Origin: Prevotella sp. E9-3
Lineage (GTDB): Bacteria; Bacteroidota; Bacteroidia; Bacteroidales; Bacteroidaceae
Reading direction: 5' to 3'
Length of the DNA stretch: 64,000 nt
NCBI RefSeq assembly: GCF_022024015.1
Contig: NZ_CP091786.1
Span: forward strand, 1,550,001 to 1,614,000
This document shows positions 43,597 to 53,409 of this stretch, in pieces; the first letter of the stretch is position 1; every line of letters starts with the position of its first letter. Below the pieces are notes generated by a model. It searched no databases and was not told the DNA's origin. It saw nothing but the letters and a program-made list of their open reading frames with translations. The translations under genes were made by a program, and so were the position numbers.

Positions 43597-44721
43597 ATGA
43601 GATTTTCCGTTTCTAGCGCAACACTCAGCAATCGTCTGGTTGCTTTGTCAAGGGTGATTAATAGCAAGAATTCATTGCCTATTTTAGGAGACTTCTTGTT
43701 TGAGATTGTTAATGGTCGTCTGAATCTGACGGCATCGGATAGCGAGGTGATGATGAAGACATCGCTGGAATTGATCGAGACCGATGGTGATGGCCGTTTC
43801 TGTGTTGGCAATCACGACCTGCTGGAAGCTGTGAAAGGCATTTCTGAACAACCTATTACATTTGATGTGAACCAGGGTGAGAACATTGCTCGTATCACCT
43901 ATCAGAATGGTATGTTCTCTTTGCCTGTTGAAAATGCAGACGAATTTCCTCAGCCACAGACAGTGGGCGAGGGTGCAAATACCATTACAATCAGCAACCA
44001 GTTGCTCGGTGAGAATATCAACCGCTCTATCTTTGCTACGGCTCAAGATGAGCTGCGTCCTGTGATGAACGGTATCTATTTCGATCTTACCCCCGATTAT
44101 CTGGCTGTAGTGGCCAGTGATGGTCATAAGCTGGTACGCAACAAGGTACTCAGTGTGAAGAGTGATGTGCCTGCAGCATTCATCTTGCCTAAGAAACCAG
44201 CCTCGCTGTTGAAAAATGTATTGGGTAAGAATGGTGGCGATGTGGTGATTCGTTTTGATGAGCGCAATGCGGAGGTGAACTATGAGGACGGACAGATTAT
44301 CTGCCGACTTATTGAGGGGCGTTATCCTAACTACAACTCTGTGATTCCCCAAAGCAACCCCAATCAGCTTACTGTTGATCGTGTAGCTCTGCTCTCTGCT
44401 CTCCGTCGTGTGCAGCCCTTCTCCAACGATTCTAGCAATCTTATCCGCTTCCATGTGGAAAACGGTGTACTGCAATTGGATGCTGAGGACTATGATTTCT
44501 CAAAGACTGCTACCGAGCGTATGACCTGTGATTACAACGGTATTCCCATGAGCATCGGTTTCAAAGGATCGTCATTTATCGAGATTCTGAGCAACTTTGA
44601 TTGCGAACAGGTTATCATCCAATTGGCAGATCCCAGTCGCGCAGGACTCGTTATACCGGCAGAACAGCCTGAAGGACAGGATGTACTCATGCTGATGATG
44701 CCCATGTTGCTGAATGATTAA
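43597..44721 (+). CDS. dnaN: DNA polymerase III sliding clamp (beta)
   Basis: DnaN forms the ring-shaped dimer that holds DNA polymerase III on DNA. The 374-residue protein has three clamp repeats with MRFSVSSATLSNRLVALSRV at the start, LPILGDFLFEI near residue 30, the DNA-facing RPVMNGIYFDL near 150, and FILPKKPASLL near residue 200. The C-terminus MMPMLLND is as expected in position. Length is typical (about 370). It has its own promoter and is not next to dnaA here. Confidence 0.97.
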   Translation: MRFSVSSATLSNRLVALSRVINSKNSLPILGDFLFEIVNGRLNLTASDSEVMMKTSLELIETDGDGRFCVGNHDLLEAVKGISEQPITFDVNQGENIARITYQNGMFSLPVENADEFPQPQTVGEGANTITISNQLLGENINRSIFATAQDELRPVMNGIYFDLTPDYLAVVASDGHKLVRNKVLSVKSDVPAAFILPKKPASLLKNVLGKNGGDVVIRFDERNAEVNYEDGQIICRLIEGRYPNYNSVIPQSNPNQLTVDRVALLSALRRVQPFSNDSSNLIRFHVENGVLQLDAEDYDFSKTATERMTCDYNGIPMSIGFKGSSFIEILSNFDCEQVIIQLADPSRAGLVIPAEQPEGQDVLMLMMPMLLND

Positions 44722-44740
44722 GAAAAAAGTCTGATAATTG

Positions 44741-44810
44741 AAAATTGAAGATTGGTGGTAGTTATGCCTCGACAAATTTCGGGACGCCTGCCTTCAATCT
44801 TCAATTTTTT
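44741..44810. repeat. Short inverted-repeat element after dnaN
   Basis: AATTGAAGATTG (44743-44754) and CAATCTTCAATT (44795-44806) form a long perfect stem, extendable by flanking A/T pairs, around a 40-base middle that itself can fold (CTCG/CGGG). It ends in a T-run and may serve as the dnaN terminator, or be a small mobile-type palindrome. Confidence 0.55.
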
Positions 44811-44837
44811 CATTTACTTTACATAATAAAAAAAGAA

Positions 44838-45698
44838 ATGAAGCTTAATTTGACTAAACCACTGGTTATCTTTGATTTAGAGACTACCGGACTAGATATT
44901 GTAAAAGACCGCGTTATTCAACTTTCATATATAAAGGTGTTTCCTAATGGCGAGGAGGAACGCGGCAATTATATCATTAATCCTGAACAGCCAATCTTGC
45001 CTGTCATTACTCAACTGACCGGAATTTCTGACGATGATGTGAAGGACCAACCTACTTTCAAGCAGTTAGCCAAGACACTGAGTGATAAGTTTACAGGATG
45101 CGACTTTGCCGGATTTAACTCTAATCATTTCGATATACCTATGTTGGCTGAGGAGTTCCTGCGAGCAGGCATCGACTTCGACTTTGCCAAATGTCGTATG
45201 ATAGATGCTCAGACCATCTTCCACAAAATGGAGCGCCGTAACCTGGCTGCCGCTTATAAGTTTTATTGCGGAAGGAAAATGGAGGAGGACTTCGAAGCCC
45301 ATCGTGCCGATCAGGATACAGAAGCTACCTATCGCGTGCTAATGGGAGAGTTAGACCGCTATGCTCCAGGAGTTAATGAGGATCCGGAAAAAGTACTGAC
45401 CAATGATATGGACGTTCTGAATGAGTTTTCAAAGACGAATAAGAACGTGGACTTTGCTGGTCGTATCGTCTGGGGCGAGGCAAAAGATGCCAAAGGAAAT
45501 ACTATCTTTGATGAAGGGGGGAATCCTGTAATGACGGAGTACTTTAATTTCGGTAAGCATAAAGGAAAAACTGTTGCCGATGTACTACGTCTCGATCAAG
45601 GTTATTACGCATGGATCCTCGGGGGTGACTTTACCTATAACACTAAGCAGGTGCTCACCCGTATTCGTTTGCGTGAGGCTCAGAAAACAAAAATGTAG
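44838..45698 (+). CDS. DnaQ-like 3'-5' exonuclease
   Basis: From the ATG at 44838 the protein has 286 residues. It has the DEDDh exonuclease motifs: FDLETTGLD near residue 15, GFNSNHFDIPML near residue 95, and HRADQDTEATYRVL near residue 155 with the catalytic His and Asp. The C-terminal part (about 195-286; FGKHKGKTVADVL) resembles the small exonuclease accessory domain seen in similar Bacteroidetes proteins. It would act as a proofreading or repair nuclease. An upstream in-frame start exists but lies inside the inverted repeat after dnaN. The M6 protease follows 17 bases later. Confidence 0.9.
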   Translation: MKLNLTKPLVIFDLETTGLDIVKDRVIQLSYIKVFPNGEEERGNYIINPEQPILPVITQLTGISDDDVKDQPTFKQLAKTLSDKFTGCDFAGFNSNHFDIPMLAEEFLRAGIDFDFAKCRMIDAQTIFHKMERRNLAAAYKFYCGRKMEEDFEAHRADQDTEATYRVLMGELDRYAPGVNEDPEKVLTNDMDVLNEFSKTNKNVDFAGRIVWGEAKDAKGNTIFDEGGNPVMTEYFNFGKHKGKTVADVLRLDQGYYAWILGGDFTYNTKQVLTRIRLREAQKTKM

Positions 45699-45715
45699 TA
45701 TTTTATACAAAAAAG

Positions 45716-47266
45716 ATGATTGGACGCTGGATTCTTACTTTTTGCATGGGATTGTCGCTGTTTACGGCTATGGCCGACGATAGCGAAGACCTTAAGACTG
45801 TTGGTGGCAATATGCTTCAGACTCGCAACTGTAGAATGGGAAAAGTATCGTTGTCAACGATTACAAGGCGTTTTCAGTCGTCAAATTTCTTGAATCGCTC
45901 ACAGTCTGCCGAAGTCACGTCGCCTTATCAAGGCAAGCGCCGTCAGCTGGTAGTTCTGGCACAGTTTGCCGATGTGGAATTTCAAGATACCGAACCATAT
46001 TCTGTTTGGAACCGAATCTTCAATGAAGAAAATTTCAACGAGGGTAGTTATAAAGGTTCGGTGCATGATTATTTCTATGATCAGAGCTATGGTCGGTTTG
46101 ACGTTTCGTTTGACTTGTTCTACGTAGAATTACCTTCTAGTGTCGTAAAATATGCCAGTAGTTCTATTGATGACGAGAACTCGCAGTTTCTGGTCTATGA
46201 TATCGTTGAAAGCTTAAAGCAAAAAGATATAGATTGGGGTGCATATGACTGGGATAGTGACGGTTATGTAGATCAATTACTGATTGTTTTTGCCGGTCTA
46301 GGTATGAATGATGGCGGTGGATCAAAATCTATTTGGCCTCACCAGTGGTGGCTCAGTTTTCACATAGACCCTAATACACAGCAGCCCTGCAATCCTTGTG
46401 TTGTAACAGATAAACAAGGTCAATCTTTTCTGATTGATTGCTACTGTGCCGTTCAGGAACGAGGTAGAACAGCGTCTCCGTTTGGTACAATTTGTCATGA
46501 ATATAGTCATTGTTTTGGATTTCCTGACTTTTATTATGGAGGCAATAGTTATGTAGGAAGTTGGGATGTCATGGACATTGGTAACTATAATGGTGGCGGT
46601 TATCGTCCCTGTGGATATTCGGCTCAAGAACGAATGTATATGGGCTGGCTTTCACCTACTGAACTCTATGTACCAACCTTCATTTCAGGTATGTCCTCGC
46701 TGAGTGACCAACCGGAAGCCTATCTGGTACGTAACGATGGCTGTAGCAGTGAGTATTATGTTATAGAAAATCGTCAGCAGGTAGGGTGGGATGAAAACTT
46801 GCCCGGTAGTGGACTTTTAGTTTTTCATATCAATTTCGATCTCGATGAGTGGAACGGTATCAAAGAAGGTCCCAATCATCCAAAGATTAATATTGGCGGT
46901 GGTGTAGTGTTGGAGGCTCAGAAGCATTACTATATTATTCCTGCCAATGATGATACATCAACAATGTCAAGTGTGCTCTGCAATTGGGCTTATCCCTATG
47001 GCGATAATTGCAAGCTTACTAATACATCTTTCCCCCCTTCCATCTTGTTTAATACAAATAAGGATGGTTCGCTGCTGATGAATAAACCGATTACTGAAAT
47101 GAAAGAAACAAATGGGTTAGGTTCATTCTCGTTTATGAATGGCACATCGAAAATGAGTCATTCAACGATGTTGACTACAGAACCGGCAGTTCTCTATGAG
47201 CTTGGAGACTTGAAGATTGTTCGTTGTCAGGACGGGAAGGTGAAGAAAATAATGACTAAGAGATAA
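45716..47266 (+). CDS. Secreted M6-family metalloprotease
   Basis: The 516-residue protein begins with a signal peptide (hydrophobic ILTFCMGLSLFTAM, cleaved near residue 20). It has the M6/immune-inhibitor-A pattern: QLVVLAQFADVEF, the zinc site HEYSHCFGFPD near residue 261, and GSWDVMDIGNYNGGG downstream. It is a secreted protease of peptides or host proteins. The tail, ending LKIVRCQDGKVKKIMTKR, resembles a type IX sorting end, but weakly. PorD-like sequence of the same secretion system is encoded immediately downstream. Confidence 0.85.
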   Translation: MIGRWILTFCMGLSLFTAMADDSEDLKTVGGNMLQTRNCRMGKVSLSTITRRFQSSNFLNRSQSAEVTSPYQGKRRQLVVLAQFADVEFQDTEPYSVWNRIFNEENFNEGSYKGSVHDYFYDQSYGRFDVSFDLFYVELPSSVVKYASSSIDDENSQFLVYDIVESLKQKDIDWGAYDWDSDGYVDQLLIVFAGLGMNDGGGSKSIWPHQWWLSFHIDPNTQQPCNPCVVTDKQGQSFLIDCYCAVQERGRTASPFGTICHEYSHCFGFPDFYYGGNSYVGSWDVMDIGNYNGGGYRPCGYSAQERMYMGWLSPTELYVPTFISGMSSLSDQPEAYLVRNDGCSSEYYVIENRQQVGWDENLPGSGLLVFHINFDLDEWNGIKEGPNHPKINIGGGVVLEAQKHYYIIPANDDTSTMSSVLCNWAYPYGDNCKLTNTSFPPSILFNTNKDGSLLMNKPITEMKETNGLGSFSFMNGTSKMSHSTMLTTEPAVLYELGDLKIVRCQDGKVKKIMTKR

Positions 47267-47280
47267 AGATATAAAAAAAC

Positions 47281-49365
47281 ATGCTGAAAGGAAAAAAGAT
47301 AGTTCTTGGTATTACAGGGTCTATAGCAGCCTATAAGGCTTGTTATATCATCCGTGGATTGGTGAAGGCTGGAGCTGAAGTGCAAGTGGTAATAACACCT
47401 TCAGGAAAGGAGTTTATTACGCCTATCACATTATCGGCACTAACACAAAAGCCCGTCATCAGCGAGTTCTTCTCACAGCGTGACGGTACATGGAATAGTC
47501 ATGTGTCGTTAGGACTATGGGCTGATGCCATGCTGATAGCTCCATGTACAGCCTCGACGATGGGGAAAATGGCTAATGGCGTGGCCGATAATATGCTGAT
47601 TACTACCTATCTCTCAATGAAGGCACCGGTGTTCATAGCTCCTGCTATGGACTTGGATATGTATGCCCATCCTTCTACTCAACAGAATATGGACCGTCTT
47701 AGTTCCTTTGGAAATCATATCATTGAGCCTCAAAGCGGTTTCCTGGCCAGTGGATTGGAAGGCAAAGGCCGTATGGAAGAACCAGAAAAGATTGTAGATT
47801 ATCTTGATGATTTCTTTGAAGAGAAAGACCTTGTAGGTAAGCACGTGATGATTACTGCCGGTCCTACCTACGAGAAGATTGACCCCGTTCGCTTCATTGG
47901 TAACTATTCAAGCGGGAAAATGGGCTTCTCACTGGCTGAGGAATGTGCTCGTCGCGGAGCTGAGGTGACACTCGTTGCCGGTCCGGTAGCATTGAAGACT
48001 CATCATCAGAATATTCATCGCATAGATGTGGAAAGTTGTTTGCAAATGCGTGACGCTGCCGTTCAAAGCTTTCCTAAGGCCGATGCTGCTATTCTTTGTG
48101 CTGCAGTGGCCGATTTCCGTCCTGCTGAGGTGGCTGAAGAAAAAATAAAAAGGGTGGGTGAGAATCTTGATATCTCTTTGTTACCCAATCCAGATATTGC
48201 TGCTGAACTGGGACGGATGAAAAAAAATGACCAGGTGCTCGTGGGCTTCGCCCTTGAAACAAATGATGAACAGCAGAATGCAGAAAAAAAACTGGAGAAG
48301 AAGAATCTGGACTTTATAGTGTTGAACTCCCTTCGCAATAAGGGTACTTGTTTTCAAAGTGACGAGAACCAGATATCCATCATCTCTAAAGAGGGAAAGA
48401 CTGATTTTGAGAAGAAAAAGAAAACACAGGTGGCTCGAGACATTATCAATGAGTTGAAGAAACGCCTCGTTGTTCTCATTGCAATACTCGGATTTGCAGG
48501 CTTTTCCAATCTGCATGCGCAGGAGTTGTTGGCAAAGGTGAATGTTAATTCACAACAGATACAAGGAACAGACAAGTCAGTGTTCGAGAATCTTCAGCAG
48601 ACCTTGGAGCAGTTTATTAATGACCGCCAGTGGACCGATCTGCAGTTTCAGCAGAATGAGCGTATATCATGTACCTTCAATATTACTGTGACTAAGTATG
48701 ATCAGAGCGCAAACCGCTTTTCGTGTACGGCTTTGATACAGGCTAATCGTCCTGTTTATAACTCAGCATATACCACTACGCTCTATAATAACCGAGACAA
48801 GAACTTTGACTTTGATTTTGCTCAGTTTGACCAATTGAACTACAACGAAGAGTATCTCGATAACCAGTTGGTTGCATTGGTGGCTTATTACGCATACCTG
48901 ATAATCGGCCTTGACCTTGATAGCTTTGCTCCTATGGGGGGGACGGATATCCTGCAACGCTGCATGAATCTGGTGAACAATGCACAGAGTCTGGAGTTTA
49001 CCGGATGGAAGTCGTTCGAAGACTCGCGCAATCGCTTTGCTATTATCAATGATTATCTGGATGAGGCCATGAAACCTTTCCGTCAGTTACAGTATGACTA
49101 CTATCGTACGGGACTTGACGAGATGGCTCAGAATGTGGAACGCGGACGGACGAATGTGACGACAGCTCTTGAAAATGGCTTGAAAAAAGCCCATGAGAAC
49201 AAACCGCTGAGTTTGTTACCTCAGATCTGGACTGACTACAAGAAAGATGAACTGGCCAATATATATAAAGGAAAAGGAACGCAGAAAGAGAAAGAATCTG
49301 TCTATGATATTCTCTTCGGACTGAATGCTTCTCAGAGCACAACCTGGAACAAGATTAAACAGTAA
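47281..49365 (+). CDS. coaBC: CoaBC fused in frame to PorD/DUF4835
   Basis: Residues 1-391 are a complete CoaBC: flavoprotein decarboxylase part (GITGSIAAYKACYI; APAMDLDMY) and ligase part (ITAGPTYEKIDPVRFIGN; LVGFALETNDE; FIVLNSLRNKG), ending KTQVARDIINEL, where CoaBC proteins normally stop. Without a stop the frame continues at residue 392 into LKKRLVVLIAILGFAGFSNLHAQ, a signal peptide cut at LHAQ, and about 300 residues matching DUF4835 (PorD, type IX secretion). CoaBC works in the cytoplasm and PorD in the envelope, so a working fusion is hard to picture. The codon at the join is TTG (48454-48456) and could start a separate exported protein. Alternatives are loss of a stop codon, or a one-base error in homopolymers near 48220-48420, although CoaBC similarity stays in frame through them. 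Confidence 0.85.
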   Translation: MLKGKKIVLGITGSIAAYKACYIIRGLVKAGAEVQVVITPSGKEFITPITLSALTQKPVISEFFSQRDGTWNSHVSLGLWADAMLIAPCTASTMGKMANGVADNMLITTYLSMKAPVFIAPAMDLDMYAHPSTQQNMDRLSSFGNHIIEPQSGFLASGLEGKGRMEEPEKIVDYLDDFFEEKDLVGKHVMITAGPTYEKIDPVRFIGNYSSGKMGFSLAEECARRGAEVTLVAGPVALKTHHQNIHRIDVESCLQMRDAAVQSFPKADAAILCAAVADFRPAEVAEEKIKRVGENLDISLLPNPDIAAELGRMKKNDQVLVGFALETNDEQQNAEKKLEKKNLDFIVLNSLRNKGTCFQSDENQISIISKEGKTDFEKKKKTQVARDIINELKKRLVVLIAILGFAGFSNLHAQELLAKVNVNSQQIQGTDKSVFENLQQTLEQFINDRQWTDLQFQQNERISCTFNITVTKYDQSANRFSCTALIQANRPVYNSAYTTTLYNNRDKNFDFDFAQFDQLNYNEEYLDNQLVALVAYYAYLIIGLDLDSFAPMGGTDILQRCMNLVNNAQSLEFTGWKSFEDSRNRFAIINDYLDEAMKPFRQLQYDYYRTGLDEMAQNVERGRTNVTTALENGLKKAHENKPLSLLPQIWTDYKKDELANIYKGKGTQKEKESVYDILFGLNASQSTTWNKIKQ

Positions 49366-49413
49366 ACTTTGTTCTCAGTCAATATTGTTTAAAAACAGAA
49401 CTGATAATAAAAC

Positions 49414-51075
49414 ATGCTGAAACATCTCTTTATAAAAAACTATACACTGATTGATGAACTTGATATTGAGTTTCGTGAAGGTTTTTCGGTGATTACTGGC
49501 GAAACGGGTGCAGGTAAAAGTATTATTTTGGGGGCTATCGGACTCCTTTTGGGGCAACGTGCTGAATCGAAGACTATTAAGCAGGGTGCGGAAAAATGTA
49601 TCGTTGAAGCCCATTTTGACTTGTCACGATATGATTTAGCAGTTTTCTTTGAACAGAACGACATTGAGTTTGATGCTACTGATACAATCGTACGTCGTGA
49701 ACTGACAGTAGCAGGCAAGAGCCGCGCTTTTATTAATGATACTCCTGTATCTCTCGTACAGATGAAGGAACTGGGCGAACAGCTTATCGATGTCCATTCA
49801 CAACATCAGAATTTGTTGCTTGGTAAGCATGATTTCCAGCTTCAAGTAGTTGATATCATTGCCAATGATGAAAAGGAATTGTCGGCATATCAGCAGTCAT
49901 TTCAAGCGTTTCGTGCCACTGAACAACAGTTAAAGGCCCTACAGGAAGAAATTGAACAGGGACAGAAGGAGGCGGATTTTCTTCAATTCCAATATGATGA
50001 ACTCTCGTCTGCCCATCTCGTTGCCGACGAACAGGAGGAATTGGAAGCAAAGAGTGATACGATGACCCATGCGGAAGATATCAAACAAGCACTTTACGAG
50101 ACCGATTCAGCCTTGTCGAATGATGATACAGGAGTGATTCAGGCTTTGCGTCGTTCGGCATCTTCGCTCAATAGCATCAAGAACGTGCTGGCTCCTGTGG
50201 CAGAATTGGCTGAGCGTGTGGAGAGTACTTATGTCGAACTGAAGGATGTGGCTGCTGAAGTAAGTGACTTGCTGGAGAATATCGATTTCGATCCTTCTGA
50301 GCTTGATGCCGTTAATCTGAGACTCGATAAAATCTATGAACTGCAGAAGAAGTATCATGTAGAGAGTGTTGTTGAACTTCTGACAATTCAGGACAATTTG
50401 CAGCAACGGTTGTCAAACATTGAGAATAGTGATGAGGCTGTGGCGGAACTGCAACAGAAACAGAATGTTTTGAAAGAAGAGTGTGCAAAGAAAGCAGATG
50501 CTCTGACTTTGAAGAGAGAAAAGGCTGCACGTGAGATAGAAAAGCAGATGTGTAAGCGTCTGGTTCCATTGGGAATGCCAAATGTGCGATTCCAAATAAG
50601 TGTTGAACGTGATGAGCTTTCCCGAAACGGACAGGATAAGGTGTCGTTCTTGTTTAGTGCCAATACCTCAACCGCACTTCAGTCGGTGGCACTGGTGGCC
50701 TCCGGTGGCGAGATAGCCCGTGTAATGCTATCGCTAAAGGCAATGGTCAGTGGTGCCGTAAAACTACCTACAATTATCTTTGATGAGATAGATACTGGTG
50801 TAAGTGGAAAGATTGCCGAGCAGATGGCACGTATCATGTACGAGATGGGAATGCAGAATCGTCAGGTGATCAGTATCACCCACCTGCCTCAAATCGCTGC
50901 TTTAGGTACTACGCACTATAAGGTGTATAAGGAAGAGACACCGCAAGGAACTACCAGTCATATGCAAATGCTTGACGAGAGCCAACGAGTTAGCGAACTG
51001 GCACAGATGCTGAGCGGCTCGAACATTACAGAGGCTGCTATGGAAAATGCACGGCAGCTGCTCGGTCAAAGGTAG
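49414..51075 (+). CDS. recN: DNA repair protein RecN
   Basis: RecN is an SMC-like ATPase in double-strand break repair. The 553-residue protein has Walker A VITGETGAGKSIIL near residue 30, long central coiled coils (about 150-340), the signature LVASGGEIARVMLSLK near residue 430, and Walker B IIFDEIDTGVSG near residue 455. Length is typical (about 550). It begins 48 bases after the CoaBC-PorD frame. I see no separate promoter or terminator between them. Confidence 0.95.
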   Translation: MLKHLFIKNYTLIDELDIEFREGFSVITGETGAGKSIILGAIGLLLGQRAESKTIKQGAEKCIVEAHFDLSRYDLAVFFEQNDIEFDATDTIVRRELTVAGKSRAFINDTPVSLVQMKELGEQLIDVHSQHQNLLLGKHDFQLQVVDIIANDEKELSAYQQSFQAFRATEQQLKALQEEIEQGQKEADFLQFQYDELSSAHLVADEQEELEAKSDTMTHAEDIKQALYETDSALSNDDTGVIQALRRSASSLNSIKNVLAPVAELAERVESTYVELKDVAAEVSDLLENIDFDPSELDAVNLRLDKIYELQKKYHVESVVELLTIQDNLQQRLSNIENSDEAVAELQQKQNVLKEECAKKADALTLKREKAAREIEKQMCKRLVPLGMPNVRFQISVERDELSRNGQDKVSFLFSANTSTALQSVALVASGGEIARVMLSLKAMVSGAVKLPTIIFDEIDTGVSGKIAEQMARIMYEMGMQNRQVISITHLPQIAALGTTHYKVYKEETPQGTTSHMQMLDESQRVSELAQMLSGSNITEAAMENARQLLGQR

Positions 51076-51094
51076 AATAGAAGTGGGTGAACGG

Positions 51095-51571
51095 CTATTC
51101 CTGGTTCTGAGCCTCTGGCTCGTCTTCCTTATGAAGATTCTTGAAAACGTGATGGTGAAGGAAGTTCATAGCCTCCAAGCAAACCAAGACCATGAGTGTG
51201 GCTGAAGCAGCAAGCGTGTACATGCCAACACTGGCAGTCATACCGATGGCTGCGGTTACCCATAATCCTGCGGCAGTGGTGAGACCCTTTACCACGTTTT
51301 TCTGAAAAATAATTGTACCAGCACCGATGAAGCCAATTCCACTTACCACTTGAGCTGCCATTCGGGCCGGGTCACGCTGAATAATAACACCGGGCTGACC
51401 CGTAAAATTGTCAAAACCATGCATAGACAGTACCATAAAAAGGGCACTGCCCAAAGCTACAAGAAAGTGTGTACGGAATCCTGCTTCTTTCGAGCGATAT
51501 TCTCGTTCAAAACCAATAGCACCGCCTAACATGGCTGCAATGAAGATACTTAAGATATATTCTCCTGTCAT
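51095..51571 (-). CDS. MgtC/SapB family membrane protein
   Basis: The 158-residue membrane protein has about four helices with the family motifs LGGAIGFEREYRSKEAGFRTH (the conserved ERE and acidic residues) and GIGFIGAGTIIF near residue 70. MgtC-like proteins occur with magnesium or pH stress in other bacteria; the short form without the C-terminal ACT-like domain is seen here. It converges with recN (stops 19 bases apart) and has a -7 box at 51636-51643 upstream. Confidence 0.88.
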   Translation of the reverse strand: MTGEYILSIFIAAMLGGAIGFEREYRSKEAGFRTHFLVALGSALFMVLSMHGFDNFTGQPGVIIQRDPARMAAQVVSGIGFIGAGTIIFQKNVVKGLTTAAGLWVTAAIGMTASVGMYTLAASATLMVLVCLEAMNFLHHHVFKNLHKEDEPEAQNQE

Positions 51572-51635
51572 GAACTATAGTGTTAATAATCCTACTGTTG
51601 GGATTGGTAGATTGATATTGGATGGTTTGTCATTG

Positions 51636-51643
51636 CAAAGATA
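51636..51643 (-). promoter_or_regulatory. -7 box of MgtC-family gene
   Basis: TATCTTTG on the minus strand (CAAAGATA on plus), 64 bases before the ATG at 51571. No TTG at the standard distance. Confidence 0.55.
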
Positions 51644-51816
51644 CATCTTTTTTCTAAAAGAATAGGATATTTGTCAAAAAGAAGAGAGTCTTTAATAAAA
51701 AGAATATAGTACATAGTCCATTCTATAAAGAAACATAATTGAATTGATTTATATCAATGTAAAGCTTGAAATATTGAAATACTTACAGATTGTAACAGAA
51801 TTAGTTAATTTTGTTT

Positions 51817-51824
51817 TAACTTTG
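51817..51824 (+). promoter_or_regulatory. -7 box of leucine operon
   Basis: TAACTTTG at 51817-51824 followed by CA, giving a leader of about 65 bases before leuA. The leader is AT-rich. I see no leader peptide with Leu codons, no T-box and no terminator-antiterminator pair. The rest of the 51572-51897 gap holds only AT-rich sequence and the MgtC promoter. Confidence 0.65.
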
Positions 51825-51897
51825 CACTAAAATATATTATTTAGTTTAAATCTTTAAGGTAAAAAGGTTTTATAAATCATGTTATAAAAGATAATTG

Positions 51898-53400
51898 ATG
51901 ATGAACGACAGACTTTATATTTTCGACACTACACTGCGCGATGGCGAGCAGGTGCCGGGTTGTCAGTTGAATACCGTTGAGAAGATTCAAGTGGCAAAGA
52001 CACTTGAGCAATTGGGGGTAGATGTTATTGAGGCAGGATTCCCCGTTTCGTCACCGGGCGATTTCAATAGTGTGATAGAGATATCTAAAGCAGTGACATG
52101 GCCCACCATTTGTGCGCTGACACGTGCCGTGGAACATGATATTGACGTGGCCGCACAAGCTCTTCAGTATGCTAAGCATAAGCGTATTCACACGGGAATT
52201 GGTACCAGTGACGAGCATATACAATACAAATTCAACTCCACACGAGAAGAAATAATTGAGCGTGCTGTTCGTGCTGTGAAGTATGCTAAGAAGTACGTAG
52301 AGGATGTAGAGTTCTATGCTGAAGATGCCGGACGTACCGATAATGAATATTTGGCGCGTGTTGTTGAGGCCGTCATCAAGGCCGGCGCCACAGTGGTAAA
52401 CATTCCTGATACAACGGGTTATTGCCTGCCAGATGAGTATGGAGCAAAGATTAAGTATCTCATGGAACATGTTGAAGGGGTGGACAAGGCAATCATTTCT
52501 ACTCACTGTCACAACGATTTGGGGATGGCGACAGCCAATACTCTGCAAGGTGTGCTCAACGGCGCTCGTCAGGTAGAGGTTACGATTAATGGTATTGGCG
52601 AACGTGCGGGTAACACTTCGTTGGAAGAGATTGCTATGATACTTAAGTGCCATAAGGGCATCAACATTGATACCAATATCAATACCCAAAAAATATATCC
52701 AATCAGTCGTATGGTAAGTAGTCTGATGAATATGCCTGTTCAGCCCAATAAGGCTATTGTTGGGCGTAATGCCTTTGCTCACAGTAGTGGTATTCATCAA
52801 GACGGCGTATTGAAAAATGTACATACCTACGAGATTATAGATCCAAAAGATGTGGGTATTGATGATAATTCAATTGTGCTGACAGCTCGTTCAGGTCGTG
52901 CGGCGTTGAAGTATCGCCTGCATGTGAACGGTGTGGAATTGTCGGAAGAAAAACTTGACAAGGTATATGAGCAGTTTCTGATATTGGCCGATCAGAAAAA
53001 AGAAGTGAACGATGGAGATGTACTGATGCTGGCTGGAGCCGATACAGCTTCAAATCAGGCAGTGAAACTCGACTTCCTGCAGGTTACTACAGGTAAGGGC
53101 GTGAAGAGTGTCGCTTCTATAGGTCTTGATATCAGTGGTCAGAAATTTGAAGCTGCCTCTTCAGGTAATGGTCCTGTAGATGCTGCTATCAAGGCGCTGA
53201 AGAAGATTATCCTGAAGACAATGACACTGAAAGAGTTTACTATACAGGCTATTTCAAAAGGCTCTGACGATGTGGGTAAGGTGCACATGCAAGTGGAGTA
53301 TGATGGACAGATGTATTATGGCTTTGGTGCAAATACCGACATTGTGACGGCTTCTGTGGAGGCTTATATTGACTGTATCAATAAGTTTAAAAAAGAATAA
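51898..53400 (+). CDS. leuA: 2-isopropylmalate synthase
   Basis: LeuA condenses 2-oxoisovalerate with acetyl-CoA, the first step to leucine. The 500-residue protein has the [16 protein letters not shown] motif near residue 12, metal site [16 protein letters not shown] near residue 200, and the C-terminal allosteric domain (about 385-500) that senses leucine. Start choice is between adjacent ATGs at 51898 and 51901; a TTG at 51895 is less likely. It is the first gene of leuA-leuC-leuD-leuA-like, all plus strand with gaps of 9, 12 and 39 bases. Confidence 0.97.
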   Translation: MMNDRLYIFDTTLRDGEQVPGCQLNTVEKIQVAKTLEQLGVDVIEAGFPVSSPGDFNSVIEISKAVTWPTICALTRAVEHDIDVAAQALQYAKHKRIHTGIGTSDEHIQYKFNSTREEIIERAVRAVKYAKKYVEDVEFYAEDAGRTDNEYLARVVEAVIKAGATVVNIPDTTGYCLPDEYGAKIKYLMEHVEGVDKAIISTHCHNDLGMATANTLQGVLNGARQVEVTINGIGERAGNTSLEEIAMILKCHKGINIDTNINTQKIYPISRMVSSLMNMPVQPNKAIVGRNAFAHSSGIHQDGVLKNVHTYEIIDPKDVGIDDNSIVLTARSGRAALKYRLHVNGVELSEEKLDKVYEQFLILADQKKEVNDGDVLMLAGADTASNQAVKLDFLQVTTGKGVKSVASIGLDISGQKFEAASSGNGPVDAAIKALKKIILKTMTLKEFTIQAISKGSDDVGKVHMQVEYDGQMYYGFGANTDIVTASVEAYIDCINKFKKE

Positions 53401-53409
53401 ACAACGGAT

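Noticed and set aside
51824..51897. Leucine attenuator or T-box before leuA
   Set aside because: No Leu-rich leader peptide, no specifier loop and no terminator-antiterminator pair could be drawn in the AT-rich leader.
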